NCBI RefSeq assembly: GCF_032051675.1
Contig: NZ_CP116968.1
Location: 4,209,001-4,273,000 of the forward strand
Source of the DNA: Candidatus Nitrospira neomarina
GTDB lineage: Bacteria; Nitrospirota; Nitrospiria; Nitrospirales; UBA8639
Direction of reading: 5' to 3'
DNA length: 64,000 nt
The translations under genes were made by a program, and so were the position numbers. Below the pieces are notes generated by a model. The model was not told the origin of the DNA, did no database searches, and was given only the letters and a program-made list of their open reading frames with translations. Shown here piece after piece: positions 53,091 to 61,671 of this stretch. Each line of letters begins with the position of its first letter. Position 1 is the first letter of the stretch.

Positions 53091-54794
53091 TCAGCCAAGA
53101 CCTTCATTTTGTAGGGAATGATACATCGTTCTTACCAAGGGATCGATCTCATCTCTTACAGCATCGTATTCTTCACTATGCAGCAACTTATATTGCTGGT
53201 CGAGCACGACTTTGTTGTCGAAGAAATGAGGAGTGTCAATCTCTATTCCTACAATAACTTGGACTCCTTCTGGGAGGTCATCAGCAATGTAGGTGAGAAC
53301 TTTAGGAAGATTAATATCGTCTTGCCCCTGTTGATTAGGTGCATCAATGACCAAGGGAATGGAAAAAGCGCCGTAAGTGTCAATACACGTCCGCCAGAGT
53401 GCCCCATAATAAGCTAATATTGAGCGAGGCCCCCCACTTCCTGAAAGATCTGGGCGACTGGTAAGTCTTAGTTTGCTCGTATCGATTGGAGGAAGGTTTA
53501 AGCTGACAAGTGCAGAAGAGTATGTCTGACGGAAGGTCTGCAAGATTTCCCTAGAACGCTTCTTGTCCCCAAGTTCTTTCAGTTGAGTGTCTAGAGTTTC
53601 AATGTCGCTAAGCTTCTGATCGATTTCTCCCTTGAGCGCAGCATTTTGTTCCTCAAATACTCGGAATGCCCTTTCGGCTCCCATGCTATTAACAACATCA
53701 TTGAATTGCAGTGCACCGCGTCGGATGCTGAGGATTTCAGATACCTTCTGATAATGTTTTTCGAGCTCAATTTTTTTTGCTAGGGTTTTTTGATGTTGCT
53801 CCCTAATCTTGGTCGCATCCTCTTGCAAGTGGGTGACGAGATCCCTAAGTATGCGGGCATCTTCTGCGTACGTAAGTAAATCGAAAAAGGACTCCAAGTG
53901 TTCAGCACCACATGTAGGGCATGTCAGTTTTTCTCTTGCCTCCTTGAGAAGGTAAAAAGAGTCCCCTTCATGGGTTGCCAGGGCATTATTGGCAAGCTCG
54001 ATTTGAAGCTGAATGTTGTCATATTGTTCTTCTTCCCGCACGGCTGTGTCTCGTAACATTTCCTGCTTTTTATTTAATACAGTAACTTCGCTTGTGAGGC
54101 GAGAAATTTCCTGTTCAAAGTTGTCGGGTTGAAGTTTTGGTCCTGAGAGGGTCATTGATTCGCTAAATCGTTCACGTGCTCTATCTAAAAATTGACGTTC
54201 TTTTTGTAGGTCTTCCAACGCTCGCTGTTTTTGAGTTCGCTGAGAGTTTAGCTCGTAGTATTCAGGGGGCTTGATCCCACTGAAGTAGTCGAGGATGGTT
54301 CCTGTTGGTTTGCGGTACTGTTGAAGTCCAATGAAAGTGTTCCAGCTAGATTGCCAGCTGCCATCTTGGTTGATATAGAACGGCAGGAAAAAGCAGCGTG
54401 GGTCAGCTTGAACTGTCTCGAGGTTCTTGTCGGTAAGGACTAGGTTGAACCCAACTGTTTTGGCGAAGGTTTCCGCCCATTTGTCGTGATTGTTTGTAGC
54501 GATGATAAGATCGTTTGTCTCGTTGAATAAAGCTCGATGTCTGAGCTGATGAACGGCGCGGTATCGCTTCTTGTCAATACAGAAATCAACTGCAGATATT
54601 GTCTTTTCATCCCATTGAGCTAGGTCACCTTGAGGTCGAGCTCCTAGAGTTAGGAATAGAGTCTTGATCAGACTTGACTTGCCTGTGTGATTCCTTCCCA
54701 CGAATAAGTTCTTCCTTGGGTGAAAACGAATCAGTCGGCCTCGCTGTTCCCCGTGCGATAGAAGCCATATGCTTTCGAATAAGAAGCTTTTCAT
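53091..54794 (-). CDS. Rad50/SMC-like ATPase with zinc-hook motif (Lamassu LmuB-like)
   Basis: A 567-aa SMC-type ATPase. Walker A GRNHTGKSS is at residues 33-41, two coiled-coil arms flank a CPTC hook motif (Cys292 and Cys295), the ABC signature SGSGGPR is at 451-457 and Walker B LVIDAP at 481-486. It follows the DUF4297 nuclease gene after 33 bases. In Lamassu systems an SMC protein (LmuB) with a variable effector (LmuA, sometimes a Cap4/DUF4297 nuclease) protects against phage or plasmids. AT-rich composition differs from neighbours, suggesting transfer. Confidence 0.82.
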   Translation of the reverse strand: MKSFLFESIWLLSHGEQRGRLIRFHPRKNLFVGRNHTGKSSLIKTLFLTLGARPQGDLAQWDEKTISAVDFCIDKKRYRAVHQLRHRALFNETNDLIIATNNHDKWAETFAKTVGFNLVLTDKNLETVQADPRCFFLPFYINQDGSWQSSWNTFIGLQQYRKPTGTILDYFSGIKPPEYYELNSQRTQKQRALEDLQKERQFLDRARERFSESMTLSGPKLQPDNFEQEISRLTSEVTVLNKKQEMLRDTAVREEEQYDNIQLQIELANNALATHEGDSFYLLKEAREKLTCPTCGAEHLESFFDLLTYAEDARILRDLVTHLQEDATKIREQHQKTLAKKIELEKHYQKVSEILSIRRGALQFNDVVNSMGAERAFRVFEEQNAALKGEIDQKLSDIETLDTQLKELGDKKRSREILQTFRQTYSSALVSLNLPPIDTSKLRLTSRPDLSGSGGPRSILAYYGALWRTCIDTYGAFSIPLVIDAPNQQGQDDINLPKVLTYIADDLPEGVQVIVGIEIDTPHFFDNKVVLDQQYKLLHSEEYDAVRDEIDPLVRTMYHSLQNEGLG

Positions 54795-54827
54795 AAGATT
54801 TCGTCCTGAGGCTCCTTATGAGCTTTC

Positions 54828-55979
54828 TTAAGTCTGGGCCACGCATTTCTTTATCGCTTGCAGCATGAAGTAGGCGAAGAGTTCTGGCTTCTTTATTAAG
54901 GGGTATTTACTGGCAAGGTCATTGTAAGCTTGTTGTAGATAAGGTATCAAATCATTTGGGCTTGAGTGTAAATTCAGCCAACTTTCACAATCAACAATAA
55001 GGCATTCGGCCTCAATGGATTTAGCCCCCATTACTTGTCTCCGATAGATTACAGTGGCTGCAACTCGAATTGATGTAATGTCCATGATACCCATTCCTTC
55101 CTGATTAAGTTTTGTTAGCCAGTCTTCCAGGTGCAAAAGCAGGTCGGGTACTTGGTTAAGCGTGTCCAACGCGTCGACAAAATCATCTTTTGAATAGCCG
55201 TGTTGCCGGCGCACTTCATCGGGAGTTTTGCATGTATCGGTCCGTGCACCAAGAGGACTAATTTTTGCCATTAGCGACTCAACGAGCGCGCGCGCTTGGC
55301 CTGCATGGAGAGGGCTTCGTTTTGTCAGAAAAGTGTTCACTCTTCCTACAAGGTATGTGCCGGGATCATTGACCGGAATGTTGGTCCGCTCAATATGGAT
55401 TGCAGATAGCTTGATGGCCGGGTCTCCTGATGCTCTGATTGTTTTTAAACTTTTTGACAAAAGCTCACGATGGTCTTTAGCTAATGAAAGGAGTGCGCAA
55501 GGTAAGGACGTTGCTGCATTCGTGCCATCTTCCAAAGGAAGATCGCATCCAGCGTTAGATACAAAATGCCCAGTACTTTTTAAGGTTTTGAATGCAATTA
55601 CACTTCTATAGAGTTTGCCGAGGGGGCTGTTTTTGACTTTTATAAGGGGCACTTTTTTTGTTGAAGAGCGTTTGCCAGGAGTTTTAGGCGAAGGCAATGC
55701 AGTTAATTCAGCCCATTTCCACTCATTCCGATCTTTCTTTTTTACTTGGTATATGCAAATAGTTTTTGGTGTTATGCAGGAGTCCAAGACTGCTATGTCC
55801 TGGAGAGCTTCAAAAAGCAACAAAAAATCTTCGGCGTTTTCTTCTTCAAGCTCGACTATTTTCATCATGCCCCAGTATCGCTGGAAATCGACACCTTTCT
55901 GGTTATGTCCTCCACCGACTTCTGTAAGATCATCGCGATTGATTACTTCCAGAATTTCGGAAAGAGAGTCGCTAGGCAT
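54828..55979 (-). CDS. DUF4297 (Cap4-type) endonuclease (Lamassu LmuA-like)
   Basis: A 383-aa protein with an N-terminal DUF4297 nuclease domain of the PD-(D/E)XK type. GGGHNQKGVDFQRYWGM (residues 22-38) is the family start, and acidic residues near 57-66 precede ICIYQVK (78-80), the expected metal and catalytic motif. The C-terminal ~200 residues are helical and may bind the ATPase or a ligand. It is the first gene of a two-gene unit with the SMC-like ATPase. No CD-NTase is present, so it is not CBASS. Function as anti-phage effector is inferred. Confidence 0.78.
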   Translation of the reverse strand: MPSDSLSEILEVINRDDLTEVGGGHNQKGVDFQRYWGMMKIVELEEENAEDFLLLFEALQDIAVLDSCITPKTICIYQVKKKDRNEWKWAELTALPSPKTPGKRSSTKKVPLIKVKNSPLGKLYRSVIAFKTLKSTGHFVSNAGCDLPLEDGTNAATSLPCALLSLAKDHRELLSKSLKTIRASGDPAIKLSAIHIERTNIPVNDPGTYLVGRVNTFLTKRSPLHAGQARALVESLMAKISPLGARTDTCKTPDEVRRQHGYSKDDFVDALDTLNQVPDLLLHLEDWLTKLNQEGMGIMDITSIRVAATVIYRRQVMGAKSIEAECLIVDCESWLNLHSSPNDLIPYLQQAYNDLASKYPLIKKPELFAYFMLQAIKKCVAQT

Positions 55980-56375
55980 GGGTTACAAAAAGTTCCGTAT
56001 TATTTTGATGGAACTGAGAAAATTAATTCGGTGCCAGGAGTATATTCCCTTAAAAAAATTCTGGCAACGAGACGGGGAAAATACATTTCGGTGGTTCCTG
56101 GAAATACTCTTCTGTAGAGATCGGGGATTTGAAACTCGCGGGGCTGGAAAGCCTTGAGGCAGTAAATTTCACAATTTCAGTAATGCTGAATGGGCAGAAG
56201 TGATGATTTTGGATTTATTGCCAATCTGAGTCCATTTTGATTCTGCTCATGGCAGGCTTGGCGAAGCATCTGTCCAAGGAGAGCAAGTTTGGCTGGGCTC
56301 GGATCTTTCGTTTCATTCAAGATGACAACTTTTCCCGGATACGCATTTCCAGTAACTTGTTAGGGTTGGTAACTC
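55980..56375. other. Upstream region of the nuclease-ATPase pair
   Basis: No gene is supported. Plus-strand frames that run through here are shadows of the nuclease gene. The promoter of the pair must lie near 55980-56100 on the minus strand, but I see no clear -35/-10. From about 56283 the sequence becomes similar to 57534 onward (the duplicated hydrolase 3' flank). Confidence 0.4.
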
Positions 56376-56555
56376 TCAACGAATCACTGGCAATTCAATA
56401 TGGGACGGCCGATCGAATGTGTGCCAGATTTCCCAGTTGGGTGCCGGGCCATCCAGGTTTGGAAATGTTAGTTGTCGGCTCCTGCCAGGGCGATTCGGTT
56501 GCGAGACCCTGTTTGAATTTATAGGACGTCGGAAGCAACTCGAGTAGAGGCTTGA
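56376..56555 (-). pseudogene. Decayed 3'-end copy of a CocE-type hydrolase gene
   Basis: The minus strand reads LTFPNLDGPAPNWEIWHTFD then RPSHIELPVIR and a stop. The intact gene at 57627-59525 ends LEGQAPTWEIWRTPDRPSHIELPVVR. Similarity continues downstream of the stop into 56283 and matches 57534-57626. Upstream the frame is broken. Only the end is present, so this is a fragment. Confidence 0.75.
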
Positions 56556-56625
56556 GGTCAGTTTTCCCAACTCAATGTCTAGAAAATTCGTCGCGGACGG
56601 TGGCGATTTTTTCGTTTCTTATGCG

Positions 56626-56925
56626 TTAAGCCTGGCGGTTTGCCGTGACGGCGAGGCGAAATCCTAACGCGTGGAGGAGGGCATCGAGGCTTTTGAGTTC
56701 AGGATTGCCCCGTTCGGAGAGTATTATGTACAAGCTTTCGCGGTTGAGCTTGGCCTTTTCGGCCAGTTGGGCCACCCCGCCCTGAGCTTCGGCCACATTC
56801 CTTAACGCCAGCAGGAACAATTCGGAATCTCCCTCCTCCAGCGCCGCATTCAAGTATTCTTCCGCCTCACCGGCATCACGCAGACTTTCAATCAGGTCTG
56901 GTTGATAAGCTTTGCTTCTTTTCAT
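56626..56925 (-). CDS. HigA-like addiction-module antitoxin, orphan
   Basis: A 99-aa protein. GGVAQLAEKAKLNRESLYIILS and ERGNPELKSLDALLHALGF are the helix-turn-helix and the C-terminal signature of the HigA-2-type antidote family (normally paired with a RelE/HigB toxin encoded just upstream). AGGAGG lies upstream of ATG 56925; longer versions run into the MITE-like element and are rejected. No toxin gene precedes it, so it is an orphan, perhaps because the toxin was lost when the repeat element inserted. Confidence 0.8.
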   Translation of the reverse strand: MKRSKAYQPDLIESLRDAGEAEEYLNAALEEGDSELFLLALRNVAEAQGGVAQLAEKAKLNRESLYIILSERGNPELKSLDALLHALGFRLAVTANRQA

Positions 56926-56956
56926 GGCCTCCTCCTGTATTCGTTCCCATATCGGG

Positions 56957-57069
56957 ACTGTTGAAAAAAGCCGCCAACGGCGTTCTCGCCATTTTTCCGT
57001 GCTCACGTACTGGAAGTACGCTCTGCGCGCAAAAATGACTGCGGCCTTGCTGGACGAACTTTTTTGAAC
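56957..57069. mobile_element. MITE/REP-like element of about 113 bp
   Basis: The ends GTTGAAAAAAG (56961-56971) and CTTTTTTGAAC (57059-57069) are imperfect terminal inverted repeats with ten of eleven matches. The centre holds the palindrome CGTACTGGAAGTACG. No gene is inside. It lies 32 bases upstream of the orphan antitoxin. Its overall form is that of small non-autonomous repeat elements. Confidence 0.65.
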
Positions 57070-57213
57070 CGCCCCGAGGCCTCTGATAGGCAACGTGCCC
57101 GTGGGGCAAGATGCCCTTGGAAATTATTATTATTCAATACGCCCATATCGGTTCGCTTGTGGTTAATCCTACAGAATATAGGCCTGATTGCTCATTCATG
57201 GAAGTATATGAAA

Positions 57214-57421
57214 GGTTCGTCTCCTCCGCTCCGACGCCTGCCGGCTGGCCCAAGGGAGGGACGCTCTCCTCAGTAGGCGGGCCTTGTCTGAGCTCTGCGA
57301 GTTGGACCGCCCTCTTAAGACTGGCGTCCGTTCGCTCTCCTAAGGCCAGACGGGGCGTCAATGGTTTTGGGTCCTTTTGCCGAAACAAAAGGGCCTCGTT
57401 TGCCGGGGCGAAACCCGGCAA
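57214..57421 (-). repeat. Dispersed structured repeat, copy B (inverted)
   Basis: Reverse-complement relative of the elements at 51567 and 59722, with the shared segments TGGACCGCCCT, GGGGCGTC and CCGGGGCGAAACCCGGC. Hairpins include CCTTTTG/CAAAAGG. Apart from it, 57070-57626 has no gene, only the flank of the hydrolase 3' duplication from about 57534. Confidence 0.8.
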
Positions 57422-57626
57422 CACAGAATATCACGAGGTTGTGAGAGTAGGGCAAATACGTGGAATGGACTCCCTTGCCAACACGTTTTACGTTCAAGCT
57501 CTAAGAGGGATTCTCGACGATGTAAAACGGGAGTGTGATTTGGCTGGGCTCAGATCTTTCGTTTCACTCAAGATGACAAATTTTTAGAGTACGCCTTTCC
57601 CACATCCTTTTAGGGTTTGGTAAATT

Positions 57627-59525
57627 TTAACGGACTACCGGCAGTTCAATGTGGGATGGGCGGTCGGGTGTGCGCCAGATTTCCCATGTGGGTGCCTGGC
57701 CCTCCAAGTTCTGGAAATGATCCTTGTCGGCTCCCGCCAGGGCGATCCGGACGCGATGCCCTTTTTTGAATTGGTAGGACGTGGGAAGTAACTCGACTAG
57801 CAGTGGCACCACTTCACCTGGAATGAGCGGGGCGGCATCAGCACGGCGAAACGTGTGGACGGAGAGGGGACCTGTCGAGGTGAAGATGGTGTCGCTTGGT
57901 TGCCATTGCCGATGGATGGCCCGCAACTCGCCTTCGGTGATGTAATGCACGTCTCCTTCGGGTGTAACATCTTCCAGGTAGACGAAAAGATTCGTGTCTT
58001 GAGTGGTGGCAGAGAGGTAGACGGTGGCTACGGGATGCCCTGTGACTTCGAGCGCCTCCGAAAGCGGCTCCGAGGTATAGAGCAACAAATCCTGGTCGCG
58101 TTCTTTCCGATCGGGGTAGGGATCTTTCAGCGAAATTCCCACTAGTGTGTTCCATCTGGAGTGTTTACCGGTTCCCGTCGTGAGATCCACCTGGTATCGA
58201 TCTGGCTTGTTTGGTGCTTGAGGAGCATTTATCGAGAGCCCGCCTTCTTGTTGGAAATACATTGAAGTGGGAGTGGACTCAGGGGGCCAGCTTGTCGATG
58301 TTTTCCATCGTTCTTCGCCCATGGTGTAGTACCGGATCGGTGAATCATTCGGGTTTCTTGTGGTCACGCCCTTCAGATGGACATCGAAAAATTTGAGCAG
58401 TTCAGCCGCATGGTCGAATGGCGCCGGTCCAAGCGCATAGGGGCTGATCCGGCGTTTGCCTCCGTGGTCCCATGGTCCGAGCATGAGCCGATGCGATGGT
58501 TGTTTGTGGTGGAGGTACCGTTTGATGGCGGCCAGTTGATATCCGCCGTCAAACCACCCGCTGTAGCTGTAGATGGCTGCGCCTGATTTGGCAATGTCGT
58601 CGGCATAGGTTTGCGTGCTGAGAGCGTCGATGTTGGCGGCCTGTCCCGATGGTGGAGGGTCATCCCGAAAGACAATTTCCGAGGCTTCCCGGTATGGACT
58701 CCAATTGGTCTTGTGGTCCTGTAGGGCGAGTGACAAGAGGTCAAGGCTCGCATCGCCATCCACCGGCCGTACTCCACGAATAAAGAAATTCGCGATGATG
58801 CCACCGTGGGGTAATCGATTGTGGTCAAGACGATGAGTAATCGCACTCCAGGTTTCGGTAAACCAGTTGAGGTGGATGCCACCTGGAAAGATTATTTCGG
58901 AATAGAGATCGAAGCCTGAATACATCGGGGCAATGGCTTTGACAGCCGGATGCTGATTGACGAGTAACATTTCAGCGGTCCCGCCACTATAGGAAATACC
59001 CATGGCCCCGACCTTTCCGTTCGACCAGGGTTGGGCAATGATCCAGTCCACAATTTCTGCGCCGTCTTTGATTTCCTGAGGGGAATAGGCGATCGGTCTG
59101 GTCCCGAATGACGCGCCGGAGCCACGCACATCTACATCGACCCACGCATAGCCCTGTTGAAGGAATCGTTTGGCATAGGTCCCGATGAGCCCTCGGGGAC
59201 CGTCATCTTTGAAGGCGGAGACCAGCCATCGATATTCGATCGCCCGCCAATACCGGGTTTGATGTAAAAGGGTGGGAATGGTGTGGCCTGGTTTCAGTCC
59301 GTCGGGGAGATAGACATCCACTGCAATCTTGACCCCGTCCCGCATCGTGAGATACTGCGAGGTACGGTGGAATGTCCCGTCTGGCTCTCCAACGCTGCTA
59401 GCTGAAGAAGATGGACCGGCTGCCGCCGGGTCAGAATGCTCAACGGTATTTGGCGCACAACCTGCGAAGAAAGGGAGTGCCAGCCAAAGCATGAAGAAAG
59501 CCCATACACAGAAACGCTTCGGCAT
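57627..59525 (-). CDS. CocE/NonD-family hydrolase, lipoprotein
   Basis: A 632-aa alpha/beta hydrolase of the X-Pro dipeptidyl-peptidase (S15)/CocE type, secreted and lipidated (lipobox FAGC near residue 22). Catalytic residues are visible in MGISYSGGTAEML (Ser), SGWFDGGYQ (Asp) and LGPWDHGG (His). The C-terminal PepX_C jelly-roll ends in the TWEIWRTPDRPSHIELPV stretch. ATG 59525 puts the signal at the N-terminus; the frame is open to 59582 and no clear ribosome site is seen. Substrate unknown. A decayed copy of its 3' end lies at 56376. Confidence 0.88.
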   Translation of the reverse strand: MPKRFCVWAFFMLWLALPFFAGCAPNTVEHSDPAAAGPSSSASSVGEPDGTFHRTSQYLTMRDGVKIAVDVYLPDGLKPGHTIPTLLHQTRYWRAIEYRWLVSAFKDDGPRGLIGTYAKRFLQQGYAWVDVDVRGSGASFGTRPIAYSPQEIKDGAEIVDWIIAQPWSNGKVGAMGISYSGGTAEMLLVNQHPAVKAIAPMYSGFDLYSEIIFPGGIHLNWFTETWSAITHRLDHNRLPHGGIIANFFIRGVRPVDGDASLDLLSLALQDHKTNWSPYREASEIVFRDDPPPSGQAANIDALSTQTYADDIAKSGAAIYSYSGWFDGGYQLAAIKRYLHHKQPSHRLMLGPWDHGGKRRISPYALGPAPFDHAAELLKFFDVHLKGVTTRNPNDSPIRYYTMGEERWKTSTSWPPESTPTSMYFQQEGGLSINAPQAPNKPDRYQVDLTTGTGKHSRWNTLVGISLKDPYPDRKERDQDLLLYTSEPLSEALEVTGHPVATVYLSATTQDTNLFVYLEDVTPEGDVHYITEGELRAIHRQWQPSDTIFTSTGPLSVHTFRRADAAPLIPGEVVPLLVELLPTSYQFKKGHRVRIALAGADKDHFQNLEGQAPTWEIWRTPDRPSHIELPVVR

Positions 59526-59721
59526 AGGGAGATAGGAGAAACGGCTGGTAGATGGGAAATGGAGATTGGTTCGTCTGAACATATGGAGTGAACGGGTCTT
59601 GGTTTTACAGCATTACCATGGTAATCGGGAATTCATCTACTTTGGATTTGCCAGAAAAACGATTGCTGGTGAACGCGTCCAGGTGTTTTCCCCCATTCTC
59701 ATATCGACGTGAATTTCTGTG

Positions 59722-59929
59722 GTGCCGGGTTTCGCCCCGGCAGGCGAGGCCCTTTTGTTTCGGCAAAAGGGCCCAAAACCATGGACGCCCCGTCTGGCCG
59801 CATTAGAGGGGAGAGACGCCAACTATGGGGAGGGCGGTCCAACTCGCAAGGCTCAAACAAGGCCCGCCAGCGGATGAGAGCGTCCCTCCTTTGGGCCAGA
59901 CGGCAGGCGTCGGAGCCGAGGAGACGACC
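59722..59929 (+). repeat. Dispersed structured repeat, copy C
   Basis: The best preserved of three related elements: GCCGGGTTTCGCCCCGGC at the start, CCCTTTTGTTTCGGCAAAAGGG inside, AGGGCGGTCCAACTCGCA and CGGCAGGCGTCGG at the end. In 59526-60022 nothing else is present except a 14-bp palindrome ATTACCATGGTAAT at 59612-59625. Confidence 0.8.
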
Positions 59930-60022
59930 ATCTCAGTGACTCCCATCGAAGAGCGACATAGATGTTCTGACCTAAATATCAATGGGTCATGATAACAAGA
60001 GCGTGAAGAGAAGGAGAAGGCG

Positions 60023-60571
60023 ATGGCCTCTTTGTTTGGACATGTGATACTGGCGTATGCCATGGGCAAAAGTCTGAGGACTTCTTTCTACACGGCAAGG
60101 TTTTGGTGGTTCACGATGGCCTGTTGTCTTTTGCCGGATGCGGATGTGCTGGGACTGGTGCTCGGCATTCCGTATGAACATATATTGGGGCATCGTGGCC
60201 TCACGCATTCCATTATGTTTGCCATGCTGGTGGGTGTGGTGGTGCCCCGGTGGGCTACTCCAGCGATTGCGTTTGGGACCAGACCGTATTGGCTGATTGC
60301 CCTATATTTCTCTCTTGTCACCCTGTCCCATGGGCTTCTGGACGCTCTGACCGATGGTGGATTAGGCATTGCCTTTTTTGCGCCATTCGACTCGACCAGG
60401 TATTTCCTGCCACTGAGACCTGTATCCGTCTCGCCCATTGGAATCTCGGCCTTTGTCTCCCATGAAGGATTTCGAGTGCTCCTCAGTGAACTGGTGTGGA
60501 TTGGGATACCTGTTGGGGTCTGGTTGCTGTGCCTACGCGTCATCAGGAAGACGGAAGGGAAGGGAGTTTAG
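60023..60571 (+). CDS. YdjM-family membrane-bound metal-dependent hydrolase
   Basis: A 182-aa inner-membrane protein of the YdjM/DUF457 family. MASLFGHVILAYAMG, LLPDADVLG, HRGLTHSIMFAM and LSHGLLDALTDGG carry the conserved His and Asp residues thought to bind metal. Four or five hydrophobic helices are evident. GGAGAAGG precedes the ATG. Family members are predicted hydrolases and their substrates are unknown. It stands in front of a CDF transporter gene on the same strand. Confidence 0.85.
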   Translation: MASLFGHVILAYAMGKSLRTSFYTARFWWFTMACCLLPDADVLGLVLGIPYEHILGHRGLTHSIMFAMLVGVVVPRWATPAIAFGTRPYWLIALYFSLVTLSHGLLDALTDGGLGIAFFAPFDSTRYFLPLRPVSVSPIGISAFVSHEGFRVLLSELVWIGIPVGVWLLCLRVIRKTEGKGV

Positions 60572-60662
60572 TGGGACAACAGAGACCGGACTTTTATCCT
60601 GGCTATCAGGTAACATTGCGCGTTCTCTCGCTGGAAATGCTTTTCGTATAATTTCAGGTCTG

Positions 60663-61586
60663 ATGGCGTCATCCTCTAAAAAAGTTATCTACGCAGCGTT
60701 GATCGGCAATGCCTTAATTGCTGTCACGAAATTCGCGGCTTCGGCGATGACCGGCAGTTCGGTGATGCTGGCCGAAGGTATCCATTCACTGGTGGACACC
60801 GGCAATCAAGGGCTTCTGCTCTATGGACTTCATCGCGCCAAACGACCGGCTGATGAGCGCTACCCCTTCGGGTATGGCAAAGAAATCTATTTTTGGAGTT
60901 TTGCGGTGGCCATTCTGGTCTTCGCCTTGGGCGCGGGAATTTCTCTGTATGAGGGCGTGTTGCACATTCTCCATCCGGAGCCGATTACCAACCCCATGGT
61001 AAATTATATCGTCTTGAGTCTCTCCCTCGTCTTTGAGGGTGCCGCCTGGTACCTGGCCTTCCGTGAATTTACCCGTGCCAAAGGAAAGTGGTCGTATTTG
61101 GAAGCGGTTCAACGAGGCAAAGATCCGACCATTTTTATGGTTCTCTTTGAAGACTCGGCGGCGGTGCTGGGCTTAGCGGTGGCTTTTGTCGGTATCTGGT
61201 TGGGACAGGTCACCGGTATTGTCTACATTGACGGCATTGCGACCTGTATTATCGGATTGATTTTGGCGGGAATCGCCATGTGGCTCGCGTATGAAACCAA
61301 GGGATTGTTGATTGGCGAAAGTGCCAATAAGGAAGTGGTCCAGAGTATTCGCGACATGGCCAGACAACTTCCCGGTGTGGAGCATGTGAACGAAGTCTTG
61401 ACTATGCACATGGGGCCCAGTTTTATTTTGGTGAATCTGAGTGTGGACTTTCGGGATGGCGTGACTTCGGAGGAGGTCGAGCGGGGTGTGGCCGGCCTGG
61501 ATAAGGAGATCAAGTCAAAGCATCCCCTTGTTAAACGGGTCTTTGTGGAGGCCGAAGCCCGGCGGGTTACCAAGATTCCGGAATAA
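60663..61586 (+). CDS. Cation diffusion facilitator family transporter
   Basis: A 307-aa CDF-type metal/proton antiporter. The N-terminal helices contain SSVMLAEGIHSLVDTGNQGLLLYG, and the loop RYPFGYGKEIYFWSF follows, the two hallmarks of the family. The cytosolic C-terminal domain is about 85 residues (LPGVEHVNEVLTMHMGPSFI). ATG 60663 begins the conserved region, while the frame is open to 60438 inside the YdjM-like gene. Metal unknown (Zn, Fe, Mn or Co). Confidence 0.9.
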   Translation: MASSSKKVIYAALIGNALIAVTKFAASAMTGSSVMLAEGIHSLVDTGNQGLLLYGLHRAKRPADERYPFGYGKEIYFWSFAVAILVFALGAGISLYEGVLHILHPEPITNPMVNYIVLSLSLVFEGAAWYLAFREFTRAKGKWSYLEAVQRGKDPTIFMVLFEDSAAVLGLAVAFVGIWLGQVTGIVYIDGIATCIIGLILAGIAMWLAYETKGLLIGESANKEVVQSIRDMARQLPGVEHVNEVLTMHMGPSFILVNLSVDFRDGVTSEEVERGVAGLDKEIKSKHPLVKRVFVEAEARRVTKIPE

Positions 61587-61671
61587 TGCATCACGGTTTT
61601 TTGGGCGTGAGTTCGAGCAAGGATGGGGCATGAGCTCCGTGGGTGCTGGCTTGCCCCTTTACTCTATCCGC

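Noticed and set aside
55615-56157. Plus-strand frames running through and beyond the start of the nuclease gene
   Set aside because: They overlap a well-supported gene on the other strand, have hydrophobic-aromatic shadow composition and no recognisable motif.
57134-57424. Frames inside the dispersed repeats that give similar peptides (for example around FCRNKRAS)
   Set aside because: The peptide similarity comes from the DNA repeat itself; frames differ in length and end at random points.
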